From: BS750m-G77 sp043797735
GTDB taxonomy: Bacteria; Omnitrophota; Gorgyraeia; Gygaellales; Profunditerraquicolaceae
Direction: 5' to 3'
DNA length: 16,902 nucleotides
Assembly (NCBI GenBank): GCA_043797735.1
Contig: JAZDPH010000037.1
Coordinates: forward strand, 1 to 16,902
Of the stretch, positions 1-8,527 are shown piece by piece. The translations under genes were made by a program, and so were the position numbers. The first letter of the stretch is position 1; the number at the start of each line of letters is the position of its first letter. The notes below the pieces were generated by a model, which saw only the letters and a list, made by a program, of their open reading frames with translations, did not search any database and was not told the DNA's origin.

Positions 1-1
1 T

Positions 2-238
2 TTTTATATGCCGACAGTGCTCTTATCCGGCTTTGCCTACCCGATAGCCAATATGCCCAAGATCATCCAATACTTCACCTTTCTTAACCCCCTGCGTTAT
101 TTTATGGTTGTGATCAGGAGTATCTTCTTAAAAGGAGTGGGCATAGAGGTTATCTGGGTTCAACTCGCACCACTTTTGGCGATGGGCATCTTTATCATCA
201 GCTTAAGCGCTCTGAGGTTCCGCAAGAGCATAGGATAA
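2..238 (+). CDS. ABC-2 type transporter permease, C-terminal end (partial)
   Basis: This is the 3' end of a gene that begins before the window; the frame is open from base 2 and stops at 236-238. The visible 78 residues contain the motif LLSGFAYPIANMP, then NPLRYF and a final hydrophobic helix (about APLLAMGIFIISLSAL) ending in basic residues. This order is typical of the last two membrane segments of ABC-2 family permeases such as the YhhJ/YbhR type, which partner an ATPase to export drugs or lipids across the inner membrane. The ATPase and substrate cannot be seen, so family membership is well supported and specificity is unknown. Confidence 0.8.
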   Translation, partial: FYMPTVLLSGFAYPIANMPKIIQYFTFLNPLRYFMVVIRSIFLKGVGIEVIWVQLAPLLAMGIFIISLSALRFRKSIG

Positions 239-255
239 AATTCTTAAAATATTTT

Positions 256-282
256 TTGACATTTTTTATTTTTGTGTATAAT
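256..282 (+). promoter_or_regulatory. Sigma-70-type promoter of the speD-like gene
   Basis: TTGACA at 256-261 and TATAAT at 277-282 both match consensus exactly, with a 15-nt spacer that is shorter than the usual 17. Transcription should begin near 288-291, only 2-5 nt before the ATG at 293. No Shine-Dalgarno sequence can fit, so the message looks leaderless. Confidence 0.65.
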
Positions 283-292
283 AGTAGTAGCC

Positions 293-739
293 ATGGGAAA
301 CCCAAATCTGCCTAAAATAGCGGTATTAGAGCCTCCTGCGCCGGTAAAAGACGCCAAAGCCCTTTCGGCGGCTTTCGGGTATCAGCTGCTTCTGGATTTA
401 TATGATTGCAAGCCCGGCGCCTGTGACGACCTGGCTCTTTGTTATAAATTTCTGGATGAAATTGTAGAATACCTGGGGATGGAAAAACAGGCCCCCCCGG
501 ACATATTTTTTACCGACGCCAAACGTTTCCCCGATAAGGCCGGGCTTTCCGGATGGGCGCCGCTGGTGGAAAGCTCCATAGTGATCCATACCCTGTCCTG
601 CAAGAATTTTATTTCCGTTGATATTTATTGCTGCAAGAGGTTTGATAGGGACAAGGCCAGGGCATTTGTCAAAAAGTTTTTCTCGCCAAAACGCATTGAC
701 GAACAATTCCTTTTGCGCGGTACCGACTATTATAAATAA
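293..739 (+). CDS. speD: S-adenosylmethionine decarboxylase-like proenzyme (SpeD family)
   Basis: The 148-residue protein has the layout of the small prokaryotic AdoMet decarboxylase proenzyme, which self-cleaves at a Glu-Ser bond to make a pyruvoyl cofactor and produces decarboxylated AdoMet for spermidine synthesis. Visible marks are GYQLLLDLYDC (residues 29-39), GLSG, VESSIVIHT with the predicted cleavage E93/S94 and the processing His H99, and DIYCCK with the catalytic-type Cys at 113/114. The residue after the pyruvoyl Ser is normally His (ESHI) and is Ser here. An upstream in-frame ATG at 272 lies inside the promoter, so I chose the ATG at 293. No speE or other polyamine gene is adjacent. 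Related proteins are known with other amino-acid decarboxylase activities, so the substrate is not certain. Confidence 0.75.
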   Translation: MGNPNLPKIAVLEPPAPVKDAKALSAAFGYQLLLDLYDCKPGACDDLALCYKFLDEIVEYLGMEKQAPPDIFFTDAKRFPDKAGLSGWAPLVESSIVIHTLSCKNFISVDIYCCKRFDRDKARAFVKKFFSPKRIDEQFLLRGTDYYK

Positions 740-799
740 CCCGCAGCGTATTTGTCTCCCAGTATATTTTGGCAAAAGAAGGCTTGGAAGATTTGAGTA

Positions 800-828
800 T
801 TGACTTATCTTTAATAATAGCGTATAAT
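800..828 (+). promoter_or_regulatory. Sigma-70-type promoter upstream of rpsO
   Basis: TTGACT at 800-805 and TATAAT at 823-828 are separated by 17 nt. Initiation near 835 gives a leader of about 25 nt carrying a strong purine-rich ribosome binding site (AAAGGGGGTGG, 843-853) before the TTG start of rpsO. It probably drives rpsO-pnp and possibly the genes beyond. Confidence 0.75.
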
Positions 829-859
829 ACATTATTAAATAGAAAGGGGGTGGATAGTT

Positions 860-1132
860 TTGGTATTGGTTAAAGAAAGAAAGATTAAGATTATTGACGA
901 GTTTAAGGTTCATTCCAGGGATACGGGTTCTGCCGAGGTCCAGATTGCGATTCTTACTGAAAGAATCAATGCTTTAGTAGGGACTCATTTTAAAGAGCAT
1001 AAGAAGGACTTCAGTTCTCGCCGCGGCCTGCTCTTACTTGTAGGCAGGCGCCGCAGACTCCTGAATTACCTCAAGAAGAAAGACGCCAAGAAATACGAAG
1101 AGGTTCTGGAAAAGCTTAACTTGAGAAAATAA
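860..1132 (+). CDS. rpsO: 30S ribosomal protein S15
   Basis: The 90-residue product matches bacterial S15 over its whole length. It binds the central domain of 16S rRNA early in 30S assembly. Recognisable stretches are the DTGSAEVQIAILTERI segment, HKKDFSSRRGLLLLVGRRRRLLNYL, and a basic C-terminus. The start is TTG at 860, supported by the strong ribosome binding site 7-14 nt upstream and by the usual family length of 88-90 residues. It is followed directly by pnp, the classical rpsO-pnp arrangement. Confidence 0.97.
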   Translation: MVLVKERKIKIIDEFKVHSRDTGSAEVQIAILTERINALVGTHFKEHKKDFSSRRGLLLLVGRRRRLLNYLKKKDAKKYEEVLEKLNLRK

Positions 1133-1164
1133 ATCAAAGGTTCCCTAAAAAAAAGGATTTTATT

Positions 1165-3252
1165 ATGCAGGAAAGCATTATTAAATTAAAATTCGGCCGT
1201 AATGATTTAATTATAGAGACAGGCAGGCTCGCCAAACAGGCAGGAGGTTCGGTTACCGTTACCTATGGAGGGACTGTAGTCTTGGTAACAGCCTGTATGT
1301 CCCGTCGGATAAAAGAAGGGCAGGGTTTTTTCCCCCTGACCGTGGAATATCAGGAAAAGACTTATGCCGCCGGCAGGATTCCCGGGGGCTTTTTTAAAAG
1401 AGAGGGCAGGCCTTCCGAGAGCGAGATCTTGACCGCCCGGCTCATCGACCGGCCGATACGGCCGTTATTCCCGGATGGCTTCTTAAACGAAATCCAGGTT
1501 ATGGCAATAGTTTTGTCCAGCGACGGAGAAAATGACCCTGATATCCTGGCGGCCACCGGCGCCTCAGTGGCCTTATCCATATCGGAAATCCCCTTTAACG
1601 GGCCCCTGGCGGCTTGCCGCGTAGGGTTGATTGATAACGAGTTTATCCTTAATCCTACTTACGCAGAGTTGGAGAAATCAGAGCTGGACCTGGTAGTGGT
1701 GGCCGGCGATAAGGGCGTAGTTATGCTTGAGTGCAAGGCCAGGGAGGTATCAGAGGAAAAGTTTCTGGAGGCGGTTGACTTCGGGGCCAAGAGCCTTTCG
1801 GAGGTGCTTAAATTAGAGAAGGAGTTCAGCGCCAAGTACGGGAAGAAGAAGGCCAGTGTTGAACTTAAAAAAACCGACCCCCTGTTAAAAGAAAAGGTTG
1901 AGCAGTTATCCAAGGAAAGATTAATTAAGGTTTATGACTTAAGCAAAAAAGAAGAGCGCGAAGAAGAAATGGCTCTTTTGTGCAAGGAGCTGGAGGAAAA
2001 ACTGCTTAGCGAGGAACATACATCCGCGGATATAAAAATAGCTTTAACCGAGATTGAAAAAGAACAGGTAAGGAAAAGGATTTTAGAGCAGGATGTGCGT
2101 ATTGACGGCAGGGGCTTTAAAGAGATACGCCCTATTCAATGCGATATTGCTGTTTTACCCAGGACTCACGGCTCCTGCCTGTTTACCCGCGGGCAGACTC
2201 AGAGCCTGGCAATTACCACATTAGGCACAGGAGACGATGAACAGCTTGTTGAGGCCTTGGAGGGGGAGAAATACAAGACTTTTATGCTGCATTACAATTT
2301 TCCTTCTTTTAGCGTAGGCGAAACCAAGCCGGTGCGCGGGCCGGGGCGCAGAGAGATCGGCCACGGCGCTTTGGCAGAGAGGTCGCTATTGACAGTTATG
2401 CCCTCCAAAGAGGAATTTCCCTATACCATACGGGTGGTCTCTGAAATCTTAGAGTCCAACGGTTCTTCCAGCATGGCTACGGTTTGTGCCGCTACCCTGT
2501 CATTGATGGATGCCGGGGTACCGATCAAAGATGCCGTCGGAGGAGTCGCGTTGGGGCTGGTTAAAGAGGGGGATAAGAGCGTTATCCTGACAGATATCGC
2601 CGGCCTTGAAGACCACTTTGGCGATATGGATTTAAAGATAGCCGGCACGCGCCGCGGCATTACCGTGGTTCAGATGGACCTTAAGATTGACGGCATAGGG
2701 CCGGATTTATTAAGGCAGTGTTTTGCCCAGTCCAGGGAAGGCAGGATTTTTATTCTGGATAAAATGAGCCAGGCTTTGGCCAGCCCGCGCAAAGAGCTTT
2801 CTTCGTATGCCCCGCGCATAGAGGTAATAAAAGTCAACCCGGAAAAGATAGGCGAACTCATCGGCCCCGGAGGCAAGAATATAAAGAAGATTATCGCCCA
2901 GACCGGCGCCTCTATTGATATTCAGGATGACGGCAGTGTTTTTGTCGGCTCCGACGATGCCGCGAAATCAGAAGCGGCGATTAAGATGATAAGGGCGATA
3001 GCCGAAGACGTAGAGGTGGGCAAGATTTATATAGGCACGGTAAGGCGGATCGTAAACTTCGGCGCCTTCTGTGAAATTGCCCCCGGAAAAGACGGCCTGG
3101 TGCATGTCTCGGAGTTAGCAGATGGTTTTGTGAAAAATGTAGAGGACGTGGTCAAGGTCGGGGATGAATTCAAAGTTAAAGTTATCGGCATAGACGAATT
3201 AGGCAGAATTAACCTTAGCAAGAAACAGGCAAGCGAGAAGGCAGGAACTTAG
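1165..3252 (+). CDS. pnp: Polyribonucleotide nucleotidyltransferase (PNPase)
   Basis: The 695-residue protein is a full-length PNPase, the trimeric phosphorolytic 3'-5' exoribonuclease of mRNA decay. Domains in order are a first RNase PH fold (about 10-145), an all-helical linker (about 150-240), a second, catalytic RNase PH fold (about 310-540) with TDIAGLEDHFGDMD holding the metal-binding aspartates near 475-490, a KH domain with the GPGG loop near 569, and an S1 domain from about 617 with VNFGAFCEI and GLVHVSEL. An AAGGA ribosome binding site lies about 7 nt before the ATG. It follows rpsO by 32 nt and is probably cotranscribed with it. Confidence 0.98.
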   Translation: MQESIIKLKFGRNDLIIETGRLAKQAGGSVTVTYGGTVVLVTACMSRRIKEGQGFFPLTVEYQEKTYAAGRIPGGFFKREGRPSESEILTARLIDRPIRPLFPDGFLNEIQVMAIVLSSDGENDPDILAATGASVALSISEIPFNGPLAACRVGLIDNEFILNPTYAELEKSELDLVVVAGDKGVVMLECKAREVSEEKFLEAVDFGAKSLSEVLKLEKEFSAKYGKKKASVELKKTDPLLKEKVEQLSKERLIKVYDLSKKEEREEEMALLCKELEEKLLSEEHTSADIKIALTEIEKEQVRKRILEQDVRIDGRGFKEIRPIQCDIAVLPRTHGSCLFTRGQTQSLAITTLGTGDDEQLVEALEGEKYKTFMLHYNFPSFSVGETKPVRGPGRREIGHGALAERSLLTVMPSKEEFPYTIRVVSEILESNGSSSMATVCAATLSLMDAGVPIKDAVGGVALGLVKEGDKSVILTDIAGLEDHFGDMDLKIAGTRRGITVVQMDLKIDGIGPDLLRQCFAQSREGRIFILDKMSQALASPRKELSSYAPRIEVIKVNPEKIGELIGPGGKNIKKIIAQTGASIDIQDDGSVFVGSDDAAKSEAAIKMIRAIAEDVEVGKIYIGTVRRIVNFGAFCEIAPGKDGLVHVSELADGFVKNVEDVVKVGDEFKVKVIGIDELGRINLSKKQASEKAGT

Positions 3253-3263
3253 CGGGCGCAGGC

Positions 3264-5420
3264 GTGAAAGAAAGCAGGATTGACGAGGCTAAGGGCGTTA
3301 TTTTGATTGCGATAGGGCTGATGGTGCTGGTAAGCCTTATCAGATTTGACCGTTTTGACCTGACTTGGTATACTTCTTATCCTAATATCCCGCCAAGGAA
3401 TTTTCTGGGCATATTCGGCGCCTGGCTGGGGGGAGGAATTGTTTTTCTCTTCGGCAGGCCGGCGAGTTTCCTCATTCCCCTGGTAATTTTATCCTTAGGA
3501 GTAAAATTCTTCCAGCAGGAAAAACCGCGTTTGAGCATACCCCGGCTACTCGGGATTTTAACCCTCCTTTTATCCGCAAGTTCCTTTGTCGGGATGTTTA
3601 ATCTGAAAAACAGTTACCTCGGGTTTTATTATGCCGGATTCGCGGGGTCTAATATATCCGTCTTCGTAACAAATTATTTCAGCCGCTTAGGCGGGCTGAT
3701 TATATTCACCACTTTCGTTATTTTATCGCTGGCTTTGGTTACCGAGATTCTGATCTCCTCATTATTCTTGAATATTTTTGATAGGATAAAAATTGTTTGG
3801 CTGCCGCTTTTAAAAATGAAGAAAAGGCGCAGGGCTGTCTTACATCCTGCGCCTAATTTTAAGCCTGCGCCTATAGAAAAAACAAAAACAGATCCGCCGG
3901 AGCCGCCGGCTATGGTAAGGCCAAAGATTCAGATAAAGACGAAGCTGTCGGTTTCCGACCCAATTCCCAAGGCTGCGCCTCGAGAATTAAAGATAGGCGA
4001 CTATCAGCTGCCGTCGCTGGAGCTGTTGGATTCGCCGCCGCCTTTTGAGGTCAGGCAGATAAAGGAGGACTTAGAGGGCAATGCCCGGATATTAGAGGAT
4101 ACGCTCGAAGACTTCGGCATATCTGCCAAGGTTACCGATATTGAACGCGGCCCGGTAATTACCCGTTATGAAGTTGAGCCTGCCCCGGGAGTAAAACTGA
4201 ACCGCATAGTGGCCTTAAGCGACGATATCGCCTTGGCGATGAAGGCGCAGTCAGTAAGGATAATCGCACCCATTCCGGGCAAGGCAAGGGTGGGGGTAGA
4301 GGTGCCCAACAGCCAGAGCAGCCTGGTTTATTTGAAAGAGGTGCTTTCTTCAAGGGAGTTTCAGAAGGAGGGCATGTCTTTGACCCTTGTTTTAGGCAAG
4401 GATATTTCCGGCCACTGCATAGTCGCGGATTTGGATGAGATGCCTCATCTTTTGATTGCCGGTACCACCGGAAGCGGCAAGACCGTATGCCTGAACTCTT
4501 TAATTTTGTCGCTGTTGTTCCGCAACAGCCCCAATGATTTAAAGTTTTTGATGATTGACCCTAAAATGGTGGAGTTAAGGCTTTTTAGCGATATGCCGCA
4601 TATGCTTTGCCCGGTTATTACCGATGCCAAGAAAGCATCGGCGGCCCTTAACTGGGTAGTGAATGAAATGGAAGAACGTTACAAGCTGCTGGCAAAGGCA
4701 GGGGCCAGAAATATTGCATCCTATAATGAAAAACAGGAAAAGATTCCTTACATTATTGTTATTATCGATGAGTTTGCGGATTTAATGACCGTGGCCCCCG
4801 ACCAGATTGAAAACGCGGTAACGCGGCTGGCGCAGCTTTCGCGCGCGGTGGGGATTCATCTTATATTGGCCACACAGAGGCCTTCGGTAAATGTTGTTAC
4901 CGGCGTAATAAAGGCAAACCTTCCGGCGCGTATCTCCTTTAAGGTAGCCTCCAAAGTGGATTCACGCACCGTATTGGATACAAACGGGGCGGATAAATTA
5001 CTGGGCAGAGGGGACAGTTTATTCATGCGGCCGGGTGAATCAAAATTAATCCGTATTCAGTGCGCCTTGGTTAGCGATGAAGAGATAGGGAGGGTTGTAG
5101 ATTTTATCAAGAAACAGGGGGAGCCTGTTTACGATGAGGAGATCCTCAAGGACCGTCAGAGGGGCGCCGGCGGCAACGGCGACGAAAGAGATGAAATTTA
5201 TGATGAGGCAGTAAGGATTATTATGGAGAGTAATCAGGCATCCGTGTCCATTCTGCAGAGGCGCCTGCGCCTGGGATACACCCGGGCAGCCCGTATTATT
5301 GACAGTATGGAGCAGGAGGGGCTGGTAGGGCCTTTTGAAGGGAGCAAGCCGCGCAGGATCATGGTTGACCGGGAGGCCTGGCTTAAAGAGATAATTACTC
5401 AAGGGGAAGAGAAGCAATAA
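3264..5420 (+). CDS. ftsK: DNA translocase FtsK
   Basis: The 718-residue protein couples cell division to chromosome segregation by pumping DNA at the septum. The N-terminal about 175 residues hold four to five hydrophobic membrane segments, followed by a short basic/proline-rich linker (about 185-240) much shorter than in E. coli. The alpha/beta motor domain carries Walker A GTTGSGKT (about 400-407) and Walker B IIVIIDEFADL (about 497-507), with ATQRPSVNVVTG after it. A C-terminal winged-helix gamma domain (about 648-710) reads RRLRLGYTRAARIIDSME. The start is GTG at 3264, 11 nt after the pnp stop, with only a weak ribosome binding site, so translation may depend on pnp. Confidence 0.96.
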   Translation: MKESRIDEAKGVILIAIGLMVLVSLIRFDRFDLTWYTSYPNIPPRNFLGIFGAWLGGGIVFLFGRPASFLIPLVILSLGVKFFQQEKPRLSIPRLLGILTLLLSASSFVGMFNLKNSYLGFYYAGFAGSNISVFVTNYFSRLGGLIIFTTFVILSLALVTEILISSLFLNIFDRIKIVWLPLLKMKKRRRAVLHPAPNFKPAPIEKTKTDPPEPPAMVRPKIQIKTKLSVSDPIPKAAPRELKIGDYQLPSLELLDSPPPFEVRQIKEDLEGNARILEDTLEDFGISAKVTDIERGPVITRYEVEPAPGVKLNRIVALSDDIALAMKAQSVRIIAPIPGKARVGVEVPNSQSSLVYLKEVLSSREFQKEGMSLTLVLGKDISGHCIVADLDEMPHLLIAGTTGSGKTVCLNSLILSLLFRNSPNDLKFLMIDPKMVELRLFSDMPHMLCPVITDAKKASAALNWVVNEMEERYKLLAKAGARNIASYNEKQEKIPYIIVIIDEFADLMTVAPDQIENAVTRLAQLSRAVGIHLILATQRPSVNVVTGVIKANLPARISFKVASKVDSRTVLDTNGADKLLGRGDSLFMRPGESKLIRIQCALVSDEEIGRVVDFIKKQGEPVYDEEILKDRQRGAGGNGDERDEIYDEAVRIIMESNQASVSILQRRLRLGYTRAARIIDSMEQEGLVGPFEGSKPRRIMVDREAWLKEIITQGEEKQ

Positions 5421-5422
5421 CT

Positions 5423-6211
5423 ATGGAAACCGGTAAGGCCAAGCGGCTTAAACAGTTACGGCTGGAAAAGGGAGTTTCGCTGGAGGAGATCCAGAAGAAG
5501 ACCAAGATTCATCCCAATATCTTAAGGGCGATAGAAGGGGATGCGATTACGGACTTAAGTCCCGTATATCTAAAGAGTTTCTTAAAGATTTACTGTAAAT
5601 TTCTTGAAGTTGATTACCGGGAGTATCTGGATGATTATCAAGGGGTAGGGGGTTCGCAAGAGTCAAGGCAGGAGGAGCCGTGGATTAAAGAGGCTCCGCA
5701 GCCCATGCCGGGTTCAAGATCTTTCTTAAAGGAGGCTTGCGTTAAAATAAAGTCCCTGCGGCCGAATAAAAGGATAAGCAGGGCGGGCATAATCGTATTA
5801 GCCGGAGTATTTTTATTGCTGGGCCTGTTTAGGTTGGGAAAGGCGCTTTTTTCAAGATCTGAAAACCGGGCTTCTGCTCCTTCAGTAAAGGCCGCAGCCG
5901 CCAAAACAGAAGAAGCGCCTAAGAAACCTAAGCCGGCAAGCCAGGCATCTTCGGAGATAAGCTTAGGCATCAGGGCCAAGGATAACTGCTGGGTGAGCCT
6001 TAAGGTTGACGGGCGCACTGTTTTCCAAAGAGTTTTAGTAAAGGGGCGCTTTGAAAGCTGGAAGGCCAAAAAGAAAATGCAGCTTTCTCTGGGTAATGCC
6101 GGGGCGGTTGATCTGGAGGTAAACGGACAGCTTTTCTCAAATTTAGGCAGTAAGGGCCGGCCGTTAAAGAATATAATTATAACCCGGCAGGGGTTGGAGA
6201 TACCGCGATGA
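5423..6211 (+). CDS. rodZ: RodZ-like cytoskeletal protein with N-terminal helix-turn-helix
   Basis: The 262-residue protein has the RodZ plan: an N-terminal helix-turn-helix of the HTH_25 type (about 5-70, RLKQLRLEKGVSLEEIQKKTKI...), a basic juxtamembrane stretch (RPNKRISR), one transmembrane helix (about 121-138), an Ala/Lys/Pro-rich linker, and a C-terminal beta domain (about 180-262) resembling DUF4115. In characterised bacteria RodZ links MreB to the inner membrane and supports rod shape; here the role is inferred from architecture. It starts 2 nt after the ftsK stop with an AAGGGGAAGAG ribosome binding site, and its TGA overlaps the rimO ATG, so it is translationally coupled on both sides. 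Confidence 0.85.
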   Translation: METGKAKRLKQLRLEKGVSLEEIQKKTKIHPNILRAIEGDAITDLSPVYLKSFLKIYCKFLEVDYREYLDDYQGVGGSQESRQEEPWIKEAPQPMPGSRSFLKEACVKIKSLRPNKRISRAGIIVLAGVFLLLGLFRLGKALFSRSENRASAPSVKAAAAKTEEAPKKPKPASQASSEISLGIRAKDNCWVSLKVDGRTVFQRVLVKGRFESWKAKKKMQLSLGNAGAVDLEVNGQLFSNLGSKGRPLKNIIITRQGLEIPR

Positions 6212-7473
6212 AGGCTAATAAAAAAATGAGCGTCGCAATATTAAGCCTGGGCTGTCCCCGTAACCTTGTTGATTCGGAGAGCATCCTTGGCAGGCTTGCC
6301 TCCAAGGGGTATATTATTGCCGATAGCGTCGGCGATGCGGATATAGCGATAGTCAATACCTGCGCTTTTATAGAAGAGGCAAAGCGTGAATCCATAGACG
6401 CCATATTGGACCTGGTTGAATTAAAAAAGGAGGGCAGGCTTAAGAAAATAATAGTTTACGGCTGCCTGCCGCAGCGCTATAAAGAGCAGTTAAAAAAAGA
6501 ACTCCCGGAAATAGACGCATTCCTGGGAAAGCTTTCCTTGAATCATGGGCTTCAGCGTTTTCCGATCACGCCAAGCCACTACGGGTATCTTAAGATTTGC
6601 GAGGGCTGCCTGAATAACTGCAGCTTCTGCGTTATCCCGAAGATAAAAGGGGGGCTGTCCAGCCTGGATATGGAGTCGGTAATATGCAGGGTAAAAAAAT
6701 TCAATGGGCAGCGGGGCTTTAGGGAACTTAATATTATCGGCCAGGACATAAGCGCTTACGGTATGGATTTATACGCTAAGCCGAAATTAAAGGCACTCCT
6801 AAAACAGATTCTTAAAAGCGCTCCCAATATCGGCTGGGTCAGGCTGCTTTATTTATACCCCAGCCGCATAAGCGATGATTTATTGAAGTTAATCAGGGAC
6901 TCCTCCAGGGTATGCAAATATATAGACTTGCCTATCCAGCATATAAATGAGCGGATACTCAAACTAATGAACAGGAATACCCCCAAGAGGCAGATACTGG
7001 AGTGCATAGAGAGGATTCGTAAAATAATCCCGGGGGCCTTTTTAAGGACTTCGGTAATAACGGGTTTTCCTTCGGAGACAGAAGGCGAATTCAAGGAGCT
7101 GCTTAGTTTCCTGCGGGAGGCCAGGTTCCAGAGGCTGGGGGCATTTATTTATTCCAGGGAGGAGGGCACAGCGGCAAATGACTTTGGAGGGCAGCTGCCC
7201 GGAAAAATTAAAAGAGAGCGCTTAAATAGCATAATGTCTCTGCAGCAGGAGATTTCCCTGCAGGTGAATAAAAGGTTTCTCGGCGAGACAATAAAGGTTT
7301 TAATTGACGAGGAAAAACAGGATACCTATCTGGGGCGCAGCCAGTATGATGCGCCGGAAGTTGACGGCTCAGTTTTTGTAAAATCAAAAAAGAGATTAAA
7401 GCCCGGAGATTTTGTAAAAGTAAAAATAACCGATACTTTAGAGTATGATTTAGTAGGGGAGGCTATAACGTGA
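6208..7473 (+). CDS. rimO: Ribosomal protein S12 methylthiotransferase
   Basis: The 421-residue radical-SAM enzyme should add a methylthio group to an Asp of ribosomal protein S12. The N-terminal UPF0004 domain supplies three Fe-S cysteines, C16 (SLGCPRN), C52 (NTC) and C86 (GCLPQRY). The radical-SAM motif C134-x3-C138-x2-C141 lies in GCLNNCSFCVIP, with an extra nearby C131. A C-terminal TRAM domain covers about residues 360-421. SLGCPRNLVDSE and the overall length point to RimO rather than MiaB. Start at ATG 6208 is supported by GGAG 8 nt upstream and an ATGA overlap with rodZ; ATG 6226 is a weaker alternative. The gene ends in a GTGA overlap with pgsA. Confidence 0.95.
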   Translation: MKANKKMSVAILSLGCPRNLVDSESILGRLASKGYIIADSVGDADIAIVNTCAFIEEAKRESIDAILDLVELKKEGRLKKIIVYGCLPQRYKEQLKKELPEIDAFLGKLSLNHGLQRFPITPSHYGYLKICEGCLNNCSFCVIPKIKGGLSSLDMESVICRVKKFNGQRGFRELNIIGQDISAYGMDLYAKPKLKALLKQILKSAPNIGWVRLLYLYPSRISDDLLKLIRDSSRVCKYIDLPIQHINERILKLMNRNTPKRQILECIERIRKIIPGAFLRTSVITGFPSETEGEFKELLSFLREARFQRLGAFIYSREEGTAANDFGGQLPGKIKRERLNSIMSLQQEISLQVNKRFLGETIKVLIDEEKQDTYLGRSQYDAPEVDGSVFVKSKKRLKPGDFVKVKITDTLEYDLVGEAIT

Positions 7474-8048
7474 ATATCGCTAACCGTTTAACAATACTGC
7501 GGATTGTGCTTACTTTTGTTTTTATGTTTTTTCTATTCTGCCACGGCCTCTGGGCAAAGGTAGCCAGCCTGGCTATTTTTCTAATGGCCGCGCTCTCTGA
7601 CTGGCTGGACGGGATGATTGCGCATAAGAGAAATATGGTTACTGATTTCGGCAGGCTGATGGACCCTATTGCCGACAAGATCCTGGTCCTGGCGGCATTT
7701 GCCGCTTTCGTGCAGCTGCAGTTAATCGAGGCCTGGATGTTTATGATTATCGTCTCCCGCGAGATACTGATTACCTCGCTTCGGCTCTTCGCCTTAAATA
7801 AGGGCAAAGTCTTATCAGCCACGCGCACCGGCAAGCATAAGACCGTCTCGCAGATGCTGGTTATCTTTATCATCCTGGGGTTTGTGGTATTAAAAGAGGT
7901 AATGCTTACCTATTTTACCTGGGATCCCGACTGGGAGAAGTTTTTCCGCCAGGGCATATATTTCCTGATGTTATTTATCGTAGCCCTTACTCTTTATTCG
8001 GGCCTTTCATATCTTTGGGAAAACCGTAAAGTCATCGCCCGCATCTAA
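7470..8048 (+). CDS. pgsA: CDP-diacylglycerol--glycerol-3-phosphate 3-phosphatidyltransferase
   Basis: The 192-residue membrane protein makes phosphatidylglycerol phosphate from CDP-diacylglycerol and glycerol 3-phosphate. The N-terminus has the family signature (NIANRLTILR). The CDP-alcohol phosphotransferase motif spans about residues 44-69 with all four aspartates (D44, D47, D65, D69) and G61. The usual AR dipeptide after DGxx is AH here (H52). Several hydrophobic helices follow. The GTG start at 7470 lies within the end of rimO and has AGGGGAGG 7 nt upstream. The next gene, pgpA, encodes the following enzyme of the pathway. Confidence 0.93.
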   Translation: MNIANRLTILRIVLTFVFMFFLFCHGLWAKVASLAIFLMAALSDWLDGMIAHKRNMVTDFGRLMDPIADKILVLAAFAAFVQLQLIEAWMFMIIVSREILITSLRLFALNKGKVLSATRTGKHKTVSQMLVIFIILGFVVLKEVMLTYFTWDPDWEKFFRQGIYFLMLFIVALTLYSGLSYLWENRKVIARI

Positions 8049-8065
8049 TAAAAAGACAATCTAAG

Positions 8066-8527
8066 TTGAAATTATCAGAAAATACCGTAAAAACTATAAC
8101 CACTTTCTTCGGTGTCGGGTATCTTCCTTTTGTCCCCGGCACTTTCGGCAGCTTAGCCGGGCTGTTTGTGTTTTGTTTAATCAAGGATAATGCTTTTATT
8201 TATGCGTTATCTATTGTTGTTTTATTGATATTGGGGCTTAGCGTCTCGGGGGCCGCGGAGAGGATATTTAAGAAAAAAGATGCCAGCTGTATTGTAATAG
8301 ATGAGGTTTGCGGGATGTTGTTGAGCCTGGCCTTTTTGCCTTATTATAATATAAAGGTAGTTTTTATCGGGTTTATAATTTTTCGTATTCTCGATTCCTT
8401 AAAGCCCGAGCCTGCCGGAAGGCTGCAGGGGTTACAAGGAGGGCTTGGGGTGGTGGCCGATGACATTATCGCGGGCCTATATACTAATATCGTGCTTCAG
8501 GCGGCTTTGAGGCTGGCTTCTTTTTGA
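8066..8527 (+). CDS. pgpA: Phosphatidylglycerophosphatase A
   Basis: The 153-residue integral membrane phosphatase would remove the phosphate from phosphatidylglycerol phosphate, the product of PgsA just upstream. Family motifs are LPFVPGTFGSL near residue 20, CIVIDEVCGM, FRILDSLKPEP, and the terminal GGLGVVADDIIAG with its acidic pair. The start is TTG at 8066, 17 nt after pgsA; the ribosome binding site is poor. The last 31 bp overlap the 3' end of thpR on the opposite strand. Confidence 0.92.
   Translation: MKLSENTVKTITTFFGVGYLPFVPGTFGSLAGLFVFCLIKDNAFIYALSIVVLLILGLSVSGAAERIFKKKDASCIVIDEVCGMLLSLAFLPYYNIKVVFIGFIIFRILDSLKPEPAGRLQGLQGGLGVVADDIIAGLYTNIVLQAALRLASF

Noticed and set aside
272..292. 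Upstream ATG extending the speD-like gene
   Set aside because: It overlaps the -10 box of a consensus promoter, and the added residues show no family similarity.
398..913. Minus-strand open frame of 171 codons
   Set aside because: It lies opposite speD and the rpsO promoter, has no family signature, and the + strand genes are clear.
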